NCBI GenBank assembly: GCA_023512835.1
Contig: JAKCVP010000393.1
Location: 62,001-126,000, forward strand
Length of the DNA: 64,000 bases
Origin: Taxillus chinensis
Lineage: Eukaryota; Streptophyta; Magnoliopsida; Santalales; Loranthaceae
Direction: 5' to 3'
Positions 24,261 to 33,785 of the stretch are shown one piece after another; the stretch's first letter is position 1, and every line of letters starts with the position of its first letter. The position numbers and the translations under genes are program-made. Below the pieces are notes generated by a model that worked only from the letters and a program-made list of their open reading frames with translations, did not search any database and had not been told where the DNA came from.

Positions 24261-25854
24261 TCATAGCTTCGTATCACTCCTCGAACTTCCATCACTCATG
24301 CGCCGAATAGGCATCTGGCCCGCCGAGCTAGGCCCAGCCCCAGGCACAGAAACACTGCTCGTAAGCGGCACCATACCACCAACCTGCACGCCCCCACCCC
24401 CGCCCACCAGTCCCGGACTCAAAGGTAGCCTCCCCTGCTGTCTCATCAAGCGCGCCAAATTATCCACATCCACGCGCAACCAATGCACATTCTGACTATT
24501 ATTCTGCAACTCAGTCCGCATATTATCATCATGATAGCGCAGCATATCCGTCAACCGCTCAGAAATCTGATCGCGGTGCAGCTCGAATTCGCGCCATACT
24601 TCGCCGCGCACGCTCTCCTGCCAGCTTAGGAACTCCATCTGCAGACGCTCGGACATGGGTTCGTCGCGGGAGCGCGGGCGCGAGCGGTGGAGCTCGTCGC
24701 GGAGGGAGCGGATCGTCAGGGCTGAGGAGCGGGCTTCGCGCTGGAGGTCGTCGATTTGCTCTTGTTGGCGGTGGGCGGTGCGGCGGAGGGCTGCGATTGT
24801 TGATTCGTTGTGCGCTAGGGCTGAAGAGAGGGTGTTGAAGGCCGGGAGGAGGGCGGCCAAGGGGCAGGTTTTTGCGTGGGAGGGCATTGCTGCGCGTTGG
24901 GTGGTTGTTTGACAGCCTATGCTGTGTCCTGGGCAGGGGATTTGTTCCTGGGGACAGGCGTGGGTGGGGAGGGATGATGCTGGGAGTGATGCTGTGCAGT
25001 GGGGACATGTGGTTGATTTTGCTGGGCAGGATTTAGTGCGGTGATCCTGGTGGGTGGAGGGAATGTGTCAGCTCTTCCTCGTTCGATACACGGGGATCAG
25101 GGAAGAAACTTACTTGCATCAAGACATCCAGCACCGTCTCCCCGCAAGCCGCACACTCCGACTCCACATGCACGCAGTTCTTCTCCTCAAGATGTAATTC
25201 TGCCATCCGTTCCGTCGTCATTAACGAACATCCGGGCGCAGGACACACTGCCGGTCGCAAAGGACAATCCCGCCGTAAATGATACCGCACATCACGCCGA
25301 CACATCTCCTCCTCACAGCCAAGTTCCTCACGCGGACACTTTACGCGCAGCCCGTCGAGCATATTATTCAGGAGGCGCGGGGGCGCGCGTAAGTGGCCTG
25401 CGTGGTCGGCGCGACAACTAGGACACGTGCGCGTCACCGTCGTAGAATTGGATATGGAGAGCGCCCACGCTTGTTCCAGACAGTCTGTGCAGAAGATGTG
25501 CGCGCACTTTGGTAACTGGGCGGGGTTCACTAGCGGACACGTGCAGATTGGACAGAGGAGTTCTTCATTGACTTTGTCGAGAAATGTTAGGTCGCGGAGG
25601 AGATCGATTTCTGCCTGGGCTTTTGATGGTGATTGCGCTGAGGGTGCTTGGGGTTGGGTTTCCTGCTGGTGAGGGTCCTGGTCCTGATCCTGATCGTGAG
25701 TGTGAAGCGAGGTCGACTCGTCAAAAGAGCCATGGACTAGGTCTGTGCCTGTGGAGATGAGACGGTCTTCTCCTAGTTCTTGGCGTGTTTGCTCGAGGGT
25801 GTCGAGGAGACGGCTCAGACGCTGGAATCTTCCGGTGTCAGTTGCTAGATCCAT
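24261..25854 (-). CDS. RING and TRAF-type zinc finger protein
   Basis: Exons are 25854-25114 and 25046-24261 (508 aa), joined by a 67-nt intron with a GTAAGT donor. The ATG at 25854 is the first in frame. After an acidic N-terminus with a Gln-Asp repeat, residues about 97-150 form a C3HC4 RING ('CPICTCPL', 'CAHIFCTDCLEQ', 'CPSCRADH'). Two TRAF-type Cys/His finger blocks follow, the second spanning the splice junction ('ECAACGETVLDVL' joined to 'DHRTKSCPAK'). A coiled coil ('QEQIDDLQREARSSALTIRSL') and a Gly/Ser-rich tail close it. This is the architecture of a TRAF-like E3 ubiquitin ligase without a MATH domain. Its substrate is unknown. Confidence 0.85.
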
Positions 25855-26248
25855 GGCATTGCTTTCCGTTGGCGTTGGTTGGTCCGGTAAGAATCCTGAT
25901 TCTGCTTGGAGTGTTGAGTGAAGGGTCACGGCAGATATTATGGATGGTGGTGGACGTGATATCGAGACGAGACAAGGCAATGGGAAGTGGAGTCAGTTGA
26001 CTGGAGGTCGTCGATGCTAATAAGCAAGTAATCGGAGCGGCGGGGGAATGAGATGCGGGCTTACGCGCTAGAGCAGATGGGGACTGGCGTGCACTGACCT
26101 CGGTGAGGCTCTAACCCTAACACGCGCTAACCCTAACGATGAATGCGCGACACCCTCACCAACAACGACATCAGCTTCGAAGGTCCATGCCGCGACTATT
26201 GCTGTCTTGGAGCTTCCTGATACACGCGCACTTATAATACCTGCAGTC
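25855..26248. promoter_or_regulatory. divergent promoter, RING-TRAF / U1A-like
   Basis: 394 bases separate two outward-facing start codons. The region contains the two telomere-like boxes listed separately. Confidence 0.5.
26111..26137. promoter_or_regulatory. pair of telomere-like CTAACCCTAAC boxes
   Basis: CTAACCCTAAC occurs at 26111-26121 and again, identically, at 26127-26137, a centre-to-centre spacing of 16 bp. Each is nearly two units of the TTAGGG telomere repeat in reverse. In fungi such promoter boxes are bound by Myb-type telomere-repeat proteins (Tbf1, Teb1/Tay1). They lie 112 bp upstream of the U1A-like start codon. Confidence 0.6.
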
Positions 26249-27157
26249 ATGGCGCCCGTAGAGAATACAAAGACGTCAGAGCCCCGAGTTCAAAGCTATG
26301 TCGCTTGGAAGCTAACCTTACACAGGCTGTTCATCAACAACCTCCCTGAGCACATTGACGCTGAGAAGTGGGATGGTGTATTCCGTGCGCTATACGAAGA
26401 GAGTGCGTATTCTAACCCCTTCTTACCTTTGAAACCTCCCTTCAACACCACTCACATCTGAAAACCCCTAACATCACCCACAGAGTACGGCAAGATCCTC
26501 AACGTCGTAGCCAAATCCTCCCTCCGCCGCCGCGGCCAAGCCTTCATCGCCTTTGAAACAGCAGACGCAGCAACCCGCTGTCTCCAGGAAACAAATGGAT
26601 TCCCCCTCTGCGGCAAACCGATGCGCATACAGTTTGCGCGCATGGCCTCCGACATAACCGTTGCAAACGAGCGTCCACAGGATCTAGATACACACAAGCG
26701 CACGCGCAAAGCAGAGAAGGAGAAGAGAGAAGTCGCGCAGCAGCAAGAAAGTAAAAAGAGACCTGCGCCGGAAAGCGTGCCTGCTGCGCCGAGACCGATC
26801 AAGCAGGCCAAGGTCGTTGCGCCGAAGAGTGCTGTCATACCTGAGGAGGTACGTTTTCATCTCTACATCCGTCATACAGATTGACTTGCTAACCTGTGTT
26901 TCCCACTGTAGTTCCTCCCGGCCAACAAGACCATCTTCGTTCGCGAGCTACCGGAAGAATTCACAGTCGAACAGATCTCGGAGCTGTTTGGGCAGTACAA
27001 GGGTTTCCAGGAGGCGCGCTTGGTGCCTGGGCGCAAAGGACTTGCGTTCGTTGAATATGCTGATGTTGACGGGGCTATTGAAGCAAGAGCTGGGCTTAAT
27101 AATGTTCCCATGGGTATTGCGAATAAGCCGCTTAGCGTCACGTACCAGCGTCAATAA
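26249..27157 (+). CDS. U1A/U2B''-type snRNP protein with two RRMs
   Basis: Exons are 26249-26402, 26484-26848 and 26912-27157, giving 254 aa. RRM1 (about residues 30-105) has RNP2 'LFINNL' and RNP1 'RGQAFIAF', with 'VVAKSSLRRRGQAF', the SLRRRGQAF-type loop that contacts the U1 or U2 hairpin in U1A/U2B''. A Lys/Glu-rich linker follows, then RRM2 with RNP2 'IFVREL' and RNP1 'KGLAFVEY'. The length and two-RRM layout match human U1A and U2B'' and their single fungal counterparts (yeast Mud1 or Msl1), core proteins of the U1 or U2 snRNP. The sequence does not settle which snRNP. Introns are 81 and 63 nt. Confidence 0.87.
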
Positions 27158-27330
27158 CTGCTCAGAGTGGGCAGGGAAACACAGCTGCAACTTTATCTGG
27201 AATACCGACAACCATCGCAGAAAGACTGATGCATTATGGTCCGTTCGAATGCTATGGAGACACCAACACCAGACTCAGAGACATGAAGATACCAACACCA
27301 GACTTGAGACTGGGAGACACCGTCACCGGT

Positions 27331-28379
27331 CTAAAAGATGACATCAGTGTCTTCTTCCTCCTGGAGTAGGTCCTTGGGTGCCTCTGCACCATTCTCCTTG
27401 GCTTGGTTCTTCGCGATTTGGGCATCTTCCTCTGCTCTAGCCTTCTCCTTGAGACCCTTCACCTTCTTCAGACGGAAGAACTCTTCTCTATCGACTTCAT
27501 CGAGCTCAGAGTTGATGTATGCGATGGTGCTGGAGAATTGAGTCAGTCAGGTCGTCAGCATGCGAGGGTCATGTCCACAACTCACTTTTCGGTCTTGGGA
27601 ATGATGACATGCTCACTGTAATAGCATTAGCGACGGCGTTTGGCGGACAATGGACAATGGACTGTATTGGACTGACATGGCGTTTACACGACGGTTGACG
27701 ACCTTGATCACTTCGTCTAGAATCACGAATGCTGTCTGTAGACTGGCCAGCTCTACGAGCGTTTCTGTAGCACGTGCAAAAGTCTCGCGACAACGCTGGA
27801 CCCTGTGCAATTGATTTAGTCTTCCAGACTGCAGACTCCAGGGCGAATGACTTACTGTTGGCCACCCTTGCCGAGACCAGTCAATGCGAAGTCATTGCTG
27901 GCGCTCTCCTCTGTGAACGACTCAAAGGCAGGCAAGAAGACACCACTGACGTTTTCTTGCTTTGTGCGGACACGGAATCTCGCTTGCTTTGCTGACTCTT
28001 GCACCTGTAGAGCGATATTGTTGCCAGTAGCATACGACACCTCTGCCAAGCTAAACGCCGCGATTTGCATCTGCAGTACTGTGAGCACAAGGATGAGTAC
28101 CCGAAGCTGCAGACGAGGAAGCCTACCACGCGGCCCATCTTCCGCTTCGCATCATCAATTCGTTTCAGAATCTCTCTGAATCGCTTTGTCAAAGCCTCTG
28201 ATTTGCGCTTGAGAAGGGAGTGGCCTGTTTGTGCTCTGCGGACGTTGTTTAGCTAGCTGCTCGTCTACCTCCTACATTGTCGCCAGACGGGTTGAGACTG
28301 ACCCCTTTAGCTTGGCCTTCATGAGACCTAGTGACTGCCGTGTAGGAAATACGGCCTCGCGGCCTTGACCTTGCGACAT
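27331..28379 (-). CDS. VMA8: V-type H+-ATPase subunit D
   Basis: Six exons: 28379-28303, 28235-28127, 28070-27856, 27802-27677, 27615-27586 and 27529-27331, giving 251 aa. The protein carries the family marks 'FPTRQSLGLMKAKLKGAQTG', 'GHSLLKRKSEAL', 'AFSLAEVSYATG' and 'RRVNAIEHVIIPK', then 'TIAYINSELDEVDREEFF'. Subunit D is the central stalk rotor shaft that couples ATP hydrolysis in V1 to proton pumping through Vo at the vacuole. Intron lengths are 53-67 nt. Exon 5 is only 30 nt. The start is fixed by 'MSQGQGREAVFPT', close to the usual MSG/MSS-xxR-x-x-VFPTR opening. It is divergent from SYF1 with 436 bp between the start codons. Confidence 0.93.
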
Positions 28380-28815
28380 GGTGGGCGAATGCGGTGTCAG
28401 GCCACTCTGGAATGACAATCAGAGGCGTCAACACCGTGACGGTTGCAGCGCGAGATGATAAAGCTCCGGCGATCCAGGAAGTGGGTCCTCGGGCACAGCA
28501 GCTAGTCCTGAGCTGCACGAGTTGATTACCAGAATTACTCTTGACCAGAGCGAGAATACCGCGAGCCTTTGCAGAGTGAGGTTGAGTCGTCACGGTCGTC
28601 CGCAGCCCGAAGCAGCCTAGCGTGCAATGGAGCGCGGAATGTGTGCCGCCGCCGTCTCCCCAGCACTTCGAGCTCACCAGCAGCAGCCGACGACACTCTC
28701 CTCTCTCCTTCTCTCCAGGCATCCGTTCTCGTCGTTCCTTAAACCTCTTCACCACTCCCCGCAGCCGCTGAGCGGCCCTGCTCTCCCGCCGCGCTACTTT
28801 CAGCGCGAGGCCGCG
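28380..28815. promoter_or_regulatory. divergent promoter, VMA8 / SYF1
   Basis: The region separates outward-facing start codons. An in-frame upstream ATG at 28627 could extend SYF1 into it. No TATA box is evident. Confidence 0.45.
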
Positions 28816-31275
28816 ATGCCGGGTCCCGCTGACTCTCTGTGGAGAATCTCGCGCTACGACCTTCCCTACGAGCGAGACGTCCTGAGCGAGACTGGCCAGT
28901 CGTCTGCAAAGCCATGGCTAGCCTACTACCATCATAAACTTAAAAATGGGAATTTGGACTCGCAGGTCTTTATATTGGAGCGAGCGGTTGCGACATTGCC
29001 GCGCAGCTTCAAGCTCTGGAAGGCATACCTCACTCTTCGCGTCGACCATTTGAAGGGCAAGCATCCCGCCAAACATGTCAAAGACTACATCAAGGTCAAT
29101 GCGCTATTTGAGCGTGCGCTCGTGCTGCTCAACAAGATGCCGCGTATATGGATCATGTACCTGGAGTTCCTCACACGACAGCCGATGCTAGTCACTACCC
29201 GCCGGGTCTTTGACCGAGCTCTGCGCGCCCTGCCCCCAGCACAACACAATCGCATATGGGCTTTGTACAGGCCATTTGCGAAATCTACGACTGGCCAAGC
29301 AGCTATACAGATCTGGCGGCGCTACGTCGAAGCCAAGCCCGAGTTTGCCGAAGAGTACATTGACGTACTGGTAGAGCATGAGCACTACACAGAAGCTGTA
29401 CAAGAGTACATCAAGATCATCGACGACCCCGCTTTCAAGAGTAAGGATGCCAAAGGCCATTTCCAATTCTGGACCGACATGATTGATTTAATTATCGATC
29501 ATGCGCGGCTGATCAGAACGGGCGATGAAACGGGCATCAATGTCGAGAAGATCATTCAGAGTGGTATTGCTCGCTTTTCGGACCAACGCGGTGTGCTATG
29601 GGTCGGCCTTGCGCGATACTGGATCAACATGGGTGATCATGAAAAGGCACGCGACACGTTTGAGGAGGGCATCCTCTCCGTCAACACTGTGCGTGACTTC
29701 ACCATCATCTTTGACACGTATGCAGAGGCCGAGGAAGCGATCCTTGGTGTGCTGCTCGAGCAGGCAGATGCCCGCGCTCACAAGGGCAGGTTCGATGAGG
29801 AGGCGGACGCAGACCTCGAGATCCGAATGGATCGCATGGAACAGCTCATGAACCGCCGACCCTTTTTGCTAAGCCACGTCATTCTCCGTCAGAATCCCAA
29901 CAACGTCAACGAATGGCAGAAGCGCGCGGCGCTCTGGGGTGACGACAAAACAGCCGTGCTCCAGACATACCTCGAGGCCATCGAGGCGATTAACCCTAAA
30001 AAGGCCGTCGGACAATTTCATCAACTCTGGATCAACTATGCGAAAGTCTACGAGGAGGGTGGGGACCTTGATTCAGCCCGTCGCATCATGGAAAAGGCGG
30101 TCAAAGTTCCTTTTAAGTCTGTTGCTGAACTTGCTGAGATGTGGTGCGAATGGGCGGAGATGGAATTACGCAACGAAGAATTCGATCGCGCTGTAGCTGT
30201 CATGGCCAAGGCTACGCAAGCGCCTAAGAGGTCGCGAGTCGACTACTTTGATGAGACGCTGTCTCCTCAGCAGCGAGTACACAAGTCATGGAAGCTGTGG
30301 TCGTTTTACGTGGACTTGGTTGAGTCGGTAGGATCACTAGAAGACACGCGCGCCATCTACGAGCGCATCTTTGAGCTACGGATTGCTACGCCTCAGACTG
30401 TCGTCAACTACGCCAATCTCCTGGAAGAGAGCGACTACTTTGAAGACTCATACAAGATCTACGAGCGCGGTCTCGACCTCTTCTCATACCCGGTCGCCTT
30501 TGAACTGTGGAACTTGTATCTCTCGAAAGCAACAGAGCGCCAAATCTCCATTGAGCGATTGAGAGACTTGTTCGAGCAAGCAGTCGACGGCTGTCCACCC
30601 ACCTTTGCGAAACCAATCTACCTCATGTACGGCGCCCTTGAAGAAGAGCGCGGCCTCGCCCGCCATGCAATGCGCATCTACGAGCGCGCCACGCGCGCCG
30701 TCTCAGACGGCGACCGAGCGGAGATGTTCAACTTTTACATCACGAAGTCCGCCTCGAACTTTGGCCTCACGTCCACGCGCCCGATTTACGAGCGCGCCAT
30801 CGCTGCACTGCCCGACGTCGAAGCGAAAGAAATGTGTATCAAGTTCGCCGAGATGGAGCGCCGACTAGGCGAGATTGACCGTGCGCGCGCGATTTACGGG
30901 CACGCCAGTCAATTCTGCGACCCCAGGGTTGATCCGGGCTTCTGGAGCAAGTGGGAAGCCTTTGAAGTACAGCATGGCAACGAGGATACGTTCAAGGAGA
31001 TGCTGCGGATCAAGAGATCTGTGCAGGCGGCGTTCAACACTGATGTCAGCTTTGTTGCGTCGCAGGCTGTGGCGCGAAGTCAGGCTTTGCAGGCTAATGG
31101 TGGTGGTGCTGCTGATGGGGCTGCAGAAGACGCCATGACGCAACTTTCACGACAGGCCAAGGCGCCTGTGGGATTTGTTGCTGCTAGTTCTGGGGTGCAG
31201 GGTGGGAATATTGCGCCTGCTGAGAAGAGTGAGGAGGCTGCGAATCCGGATCAGATTGATTTGGACGATGTTTAG
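28816..31275 (+). CDS. SYF1: pre-mRNA-splicing factor Syf1 (HAT-repeat protein)
   Basis: A single-exon gene of 819 aa from the ATG at 28816. It is built from half-a-TPR (HAT) repeats throughout: 'FERALVLLNKMPRIWIMYLEFL', 'VFDRALRALPPAQHNRIW', 'IYERIFELRIATPQTVVNYA', 'IYERGLDLFSYPVAFELWN', 'IYERAIAALPDVEAKEMCI' and others. The C-terminus ends in an acidic 'QIDLDDV'. This is the length and pattern of Syf1/XAB2, a scaffold of the Prp19-associated (NineTeen) complex needed for spliceosome activation; it contacts Clf1 and Cwc2. The frame is open upstream to another ATG at 28627, adding 63 basic, Ser/Pro-rich residues; the downstream start is preferred because Syf1 homologues begin just ahead of this HAT array. 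Confidence 0.93.
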   Translation: MPGPADSLWRISRYDLPYERDVLSETGQSSAKPWLAYYHHKLKNGNLDSQVFILERAVATLPRSFKLWKAYLTLRVDHLKGKHPAKHVKDYIKVNALFERALVLLNKMPRIWIMYLEFLTRQPMLVTTRRVFDRALRALPPAQHNRIWALYRPFAKSTTGQAAIQIWRRYVEAKPEFAEEYIDVLVEHEHYTEAVQEYIKIIDDPAFKSKDAKGHFQFWTDMIDLIIDHARLIRTGDETGINVEKIIQSGIARFSDQRGVLWVGLARYWINMGDHEKARDTFEEGILSVNTVRDFTIIFDTYAEAEEAILGVLLEQADARAHKGRFDEEADADLEIRMDRMEQLMNRRPFLLSHVILRQNPNNVNEWQKRAALWGDDKTAVLQTYLEAIEAINPKKAVGQFHQLWINYAKVYEEGGDLDSARRIMEKAVKVPFKSVAELAEMWCEWAEMELRNEEFDRAVAVMAKATQAPKRSRVDYFDETLSPQQRVHKSWKLWSFYVDLVESVGSLEDTRAIYERIFELRIATPQTVVNYANLLEESDYFEDSYKIYERGLDLFSYPVAFELWNLYLSKATERQISIERLRDLFEQAVDGCPPTFAKPIYLMYGALEEERGLARHAMRIYERATRAVSDGDRAEMFNFYITKSASNFGLTSTRPIYERAIAALPDVEAKEMCIKFAEMERRLGEIDRARAIYGHASQFCDPRVDPGFWSKWEAFEVQHGNEDTFKEMLRIKRSVQAAFNTDVSFVASQAVARSQALQANGGGAADGAAEDAMTQLSRQAKAPVGFVAASSGVQGGNIAPAEKSEEAANPDQIDLDDV

Positions 31276-31302
31276 GGTCTGAGCTGGACATTCGACTTCT
31301 TC

Positions 31303-31431
31303 GCTTCTACTTCCACTTCCACTTCCACTTCCATTTCGACAACGACATCGACATCGACCTTGACACCAACTACAATTTCCATTGCCACTTCGACTTCGAC
31401 TTCGACTCTGATATTGATATTGACATTGATA
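31303..31431. repeat. imperfect hexanucleotide-periodic tract
   Basis: Beginning 27 bp after the SYF1 stop, the sequence cycles through ACTTCC, then GACATC, GACTTC and GATATT-type units with a strict 3/6-base period. It resembles coding hexamer tracts elsewhere in this window, but its frame is not convincing as coding DNA. Confidence 0.75.
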
Positions 31432-32035
31432 TGGGCTACGCGACACACTACTCACCCTTATTCACTTTTAGCTTACGCTACTCTACTTGGTTGGCATGTA
31501 CTGCATAGCGAGGCGTCGGCGGGATTTAACATGAGCTTACCCGAGCTCGGATTGCTCATTACTGAGTTCTTTTTTTTTTCACCGGGGGGTCTTAGTGAGA
31601 AGAGGGGAATGGATGGGACTGAAGTGGACTGGGGCTGGCTGCTCGCTGTATCTACCTTACTTTATACCTATGAGATCAAGTGGATTTGTCTCTTCGTATC
31701 TGCTACGATATTGCGTCGCGTACTTTATCCTGTGTTGCTGACCTTACTTGCTTGTCTTGTCGTGCTTCGTTTCGGGTTTGTTGGTCCCATTTCTTGTGAG
31801 GGGTGCTTGGATGTTGCTGCATTTCAATACTGCTATACTTTGTTAGTGTAATGCTTCAACGCTTCATTCACGTCACTTATTACAGATGGGTGTTCCCCAG
31901 ATGCTGCAATAGCATCCTTGTTAAAATCTGATTGTAGTTCTTGTATTCACAAGGTACATGATGCCTTGGAGGTGAAGGAAGTGTGCCTCTGTTCAAGACT
32001 GGTAAAGTCAGAGTGACCTGGGGTATATAACGCCG

Positions 32036-32092
32036 ATAATGCTGATGCCGATGCTGATGCTGTCGCTAATGCTGTCGCTGATGCAATCCATG
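32036..32092. repeat. GCTGATGC/GCTGTC hexamer-periodic tract
   Basis: Tandem imperfect units of GATGCT, GATGCC and GTCGCT type. It lies about 190 bp past the G-patch gene stop codon, on its 3' side. Confidence 0.7.
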
Positions 32093-32280
32093 CCCATACT
32101 CGTGCCGTGCTGTGTCATGCTATGCCATATCCTCCCCTCGCTCCATCTACACGCGGCGCGTACCTCTGCTCGAACCCCAACGTCCAGTCTTCCGTGCAAC
32201 CTGAGCTTGAGCTCTACCCTCAACTTCCGCTCAAAGCCAATTTGACGTCCTCGTATCACCCAGCCACTAATCCACCGCCC

Positions 32281-33163
32281 TCACTCCCACTCCTCCCGCG
32301 GATCAAGATACTTTCCCAACCCCTCACGCCCAAAAATCTCCTTCTCCAACTTCTGCGCCCGTTCGACTTTGCGCTTCTCCTCTTTCCGTACAGCGCCGGC
32401 GTGAAGAGTCTTCTTTTGCACCCTGTATGCCTTACTCTTACCAGCAACACCAGCACTACTGTTGATAGCCTCGGCCCCAATACCCCTCTTGTCACCCCTC
32501 TCCTCTGCGATAATGGGATCGAGGATACCCTGTCCTTGTGCGCCGAGACCGACGCGCGCGTCCGGGTCCCAGCCGTGCGACTGGAGGACTGATAGACCGA
32601 GGCGTGTGCGGTCGATAGTGGAGGGGAGGATAGGCACCGGTGTGCGGAACTGGTGCGTGAATGAGGCGCGGTGGGCGGGTGTGAGTGGTACAGCGCATGT
32701 GCTGCACATTTCGTAGGTGGTTATACCTTGGGAGGGATCTCCATCTCCGTCCCCCCTCTTCCTCTTCCTCTTCCTTCTTCAAAGTCTCACGCTCTTTCTT
32801 GATATCCTCGTCTGCTTTCTTCTGATTCTCGCAGTCCTTCTTGGAATCATCGCTCGTTTCAAAGAGAGCGAGATAGGAGTTCGCTATGCGGTCGCCGTCG
32901 TCCGTGGACTTTTCAGCGGGCCGCTCGATCGTCGCTGGGATTGCGCCAGCACGCACGAATGCAATGGGTCGGGAGCGGAGACCCGTTGTTCTAGGGTTCG
33001 GCTCATAGATAGTTGGGCCTGTGGGGTATTAGAATCGCGCACTTGAGTAGGAAGATGAGAGAGGGGGGTAGAACGTACCGAATACAATGGGGTAGGGTGA
33101 GTCGTGTGACTCGATGTCTGATGCCTGTTTTGAGGCTGAGGCCTTATTGGCGCTGTGTGACAT
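32281..33163 (-). CDS. G-patch domain protein (GPANK1-like), one frameshift
   Basis: Exon 1 is 33163-33079 and exon 2 runs from 33018 to 32281, with a 60-nt intron. Exon 2 begins with 'PTIYEPNPRTTGLRSRPIAF', passes through an acidic/Lys-rich coil, and the frame then breaks at the run of six C (32751-32756 on the plus strand). With one base fewer it would continue as a Gly-Asp repeat into 'ITTYEMCSTCAVPLTPAHR', a Cys-x2-Cys mini-finger, then a G-patch ('LGLSVLQSHGWDPDARVGLG') and a basic tail. A Cys motif before a G-patch resembles GPANK1-type proteins. G-patches bind nucleic acid or activate DEAH helicases. The lesion may be an assembly error. Confidence 0.72.
32751..32756. other. frameshift at C6 homopolymer in G-patch gene
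   Basis: The two halves of the G-patch gene are in different frames that meet at this run of six C. No splice pair with a branch site bridges them, and five C would join them cleanly. Confidence 0.6.
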
Positions 33164-33785
33164 TTTGCTTGAGTGGTTGAGCGTACCTTGAAGTGGGGAG
33201 AGTCTCTGAGAGACTTTGTGGGCTTGGTTGTGGGGGAGGGTGTGGAGGGGACCCCGCTGGTCTCTCTGGCGAGACCGTCCCTAGGTGTTCAGGGACGGTG
33301 GCACACCAGATCGAGTCGAGCCCTCCCAACTGCAATGGTATTTGAAAAGACAAAGTGCTCGTTGCGCGGGTCTGTTGTAATTAGGCAGGTTGGGGTAGGT
33401 GGTCAGAAGGAAGGGAAGGATAAATGACGAGTCAAGGCTCAGTCCCGCGTCACATGATCGAACCCTGCAATCACCGATGACCGACTTCCACGATTCCATC
33501 CAGCGTCTCCAACTCATCTCAACCCACAACACACACCACACAAAGCACTGCATCTTCCCCATTCCCAACTCCTCGCTCCAGCATTCCCTCGTCGCACTGC
33601 GCATTTGCACCAGATACCCTCCCTAGACGCCACACACCCATAGAGCCTCTGCTGTCCGTCGCCGCGCATCGTCATTCTTTCACACCAACAAGCCCCTCCT
33701 CCCACTCTGATCCCATTCACTCCGCGCTCCTCTTGAGCAGCCACAGACAACTCGCAATTCACGCTTTCGCACTCGCCGCGCAGTC
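33164..33785. promoter_or_regulatory. divergent promoter, G-patch / PP2A
   Basis: These 622 bases separate outward-facing start codons. The side next to the PP2A gene is pyrimidine- and CA-rich (CACACACCACACAAAG near 33530), typical of fungal 5' UTRs. No gene is seen. Confidence 0.45.

Larger units (their letters stand above)
31276..32280. other. convergent intergenic region with two hexamer-periodic tracts
   Basis: This 1-kb stretch lies between the SYF1 stop and the G-patch gene stop. It holds the tracts at 31303-31431 and 32036-32092, listed separately. A 163-codon hydrophobic open frame at 31360-31851 starts inside the first tract and is not credited as a gene. Confidence 0.5.

Noticed and set aside
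26100..26140. Chromosome end or telomere fusion scar
   Set aside because: Only two short boxes, embedded between ordinary housekeeping genes; promoter sites are simpler.
31360..31851. 163-codon hydrophobic open frame after SYF1
   Set aside because: It begins inside a simple-repeat tract and has no recognisable motif; it is more likely a 3' UTR coincidence.
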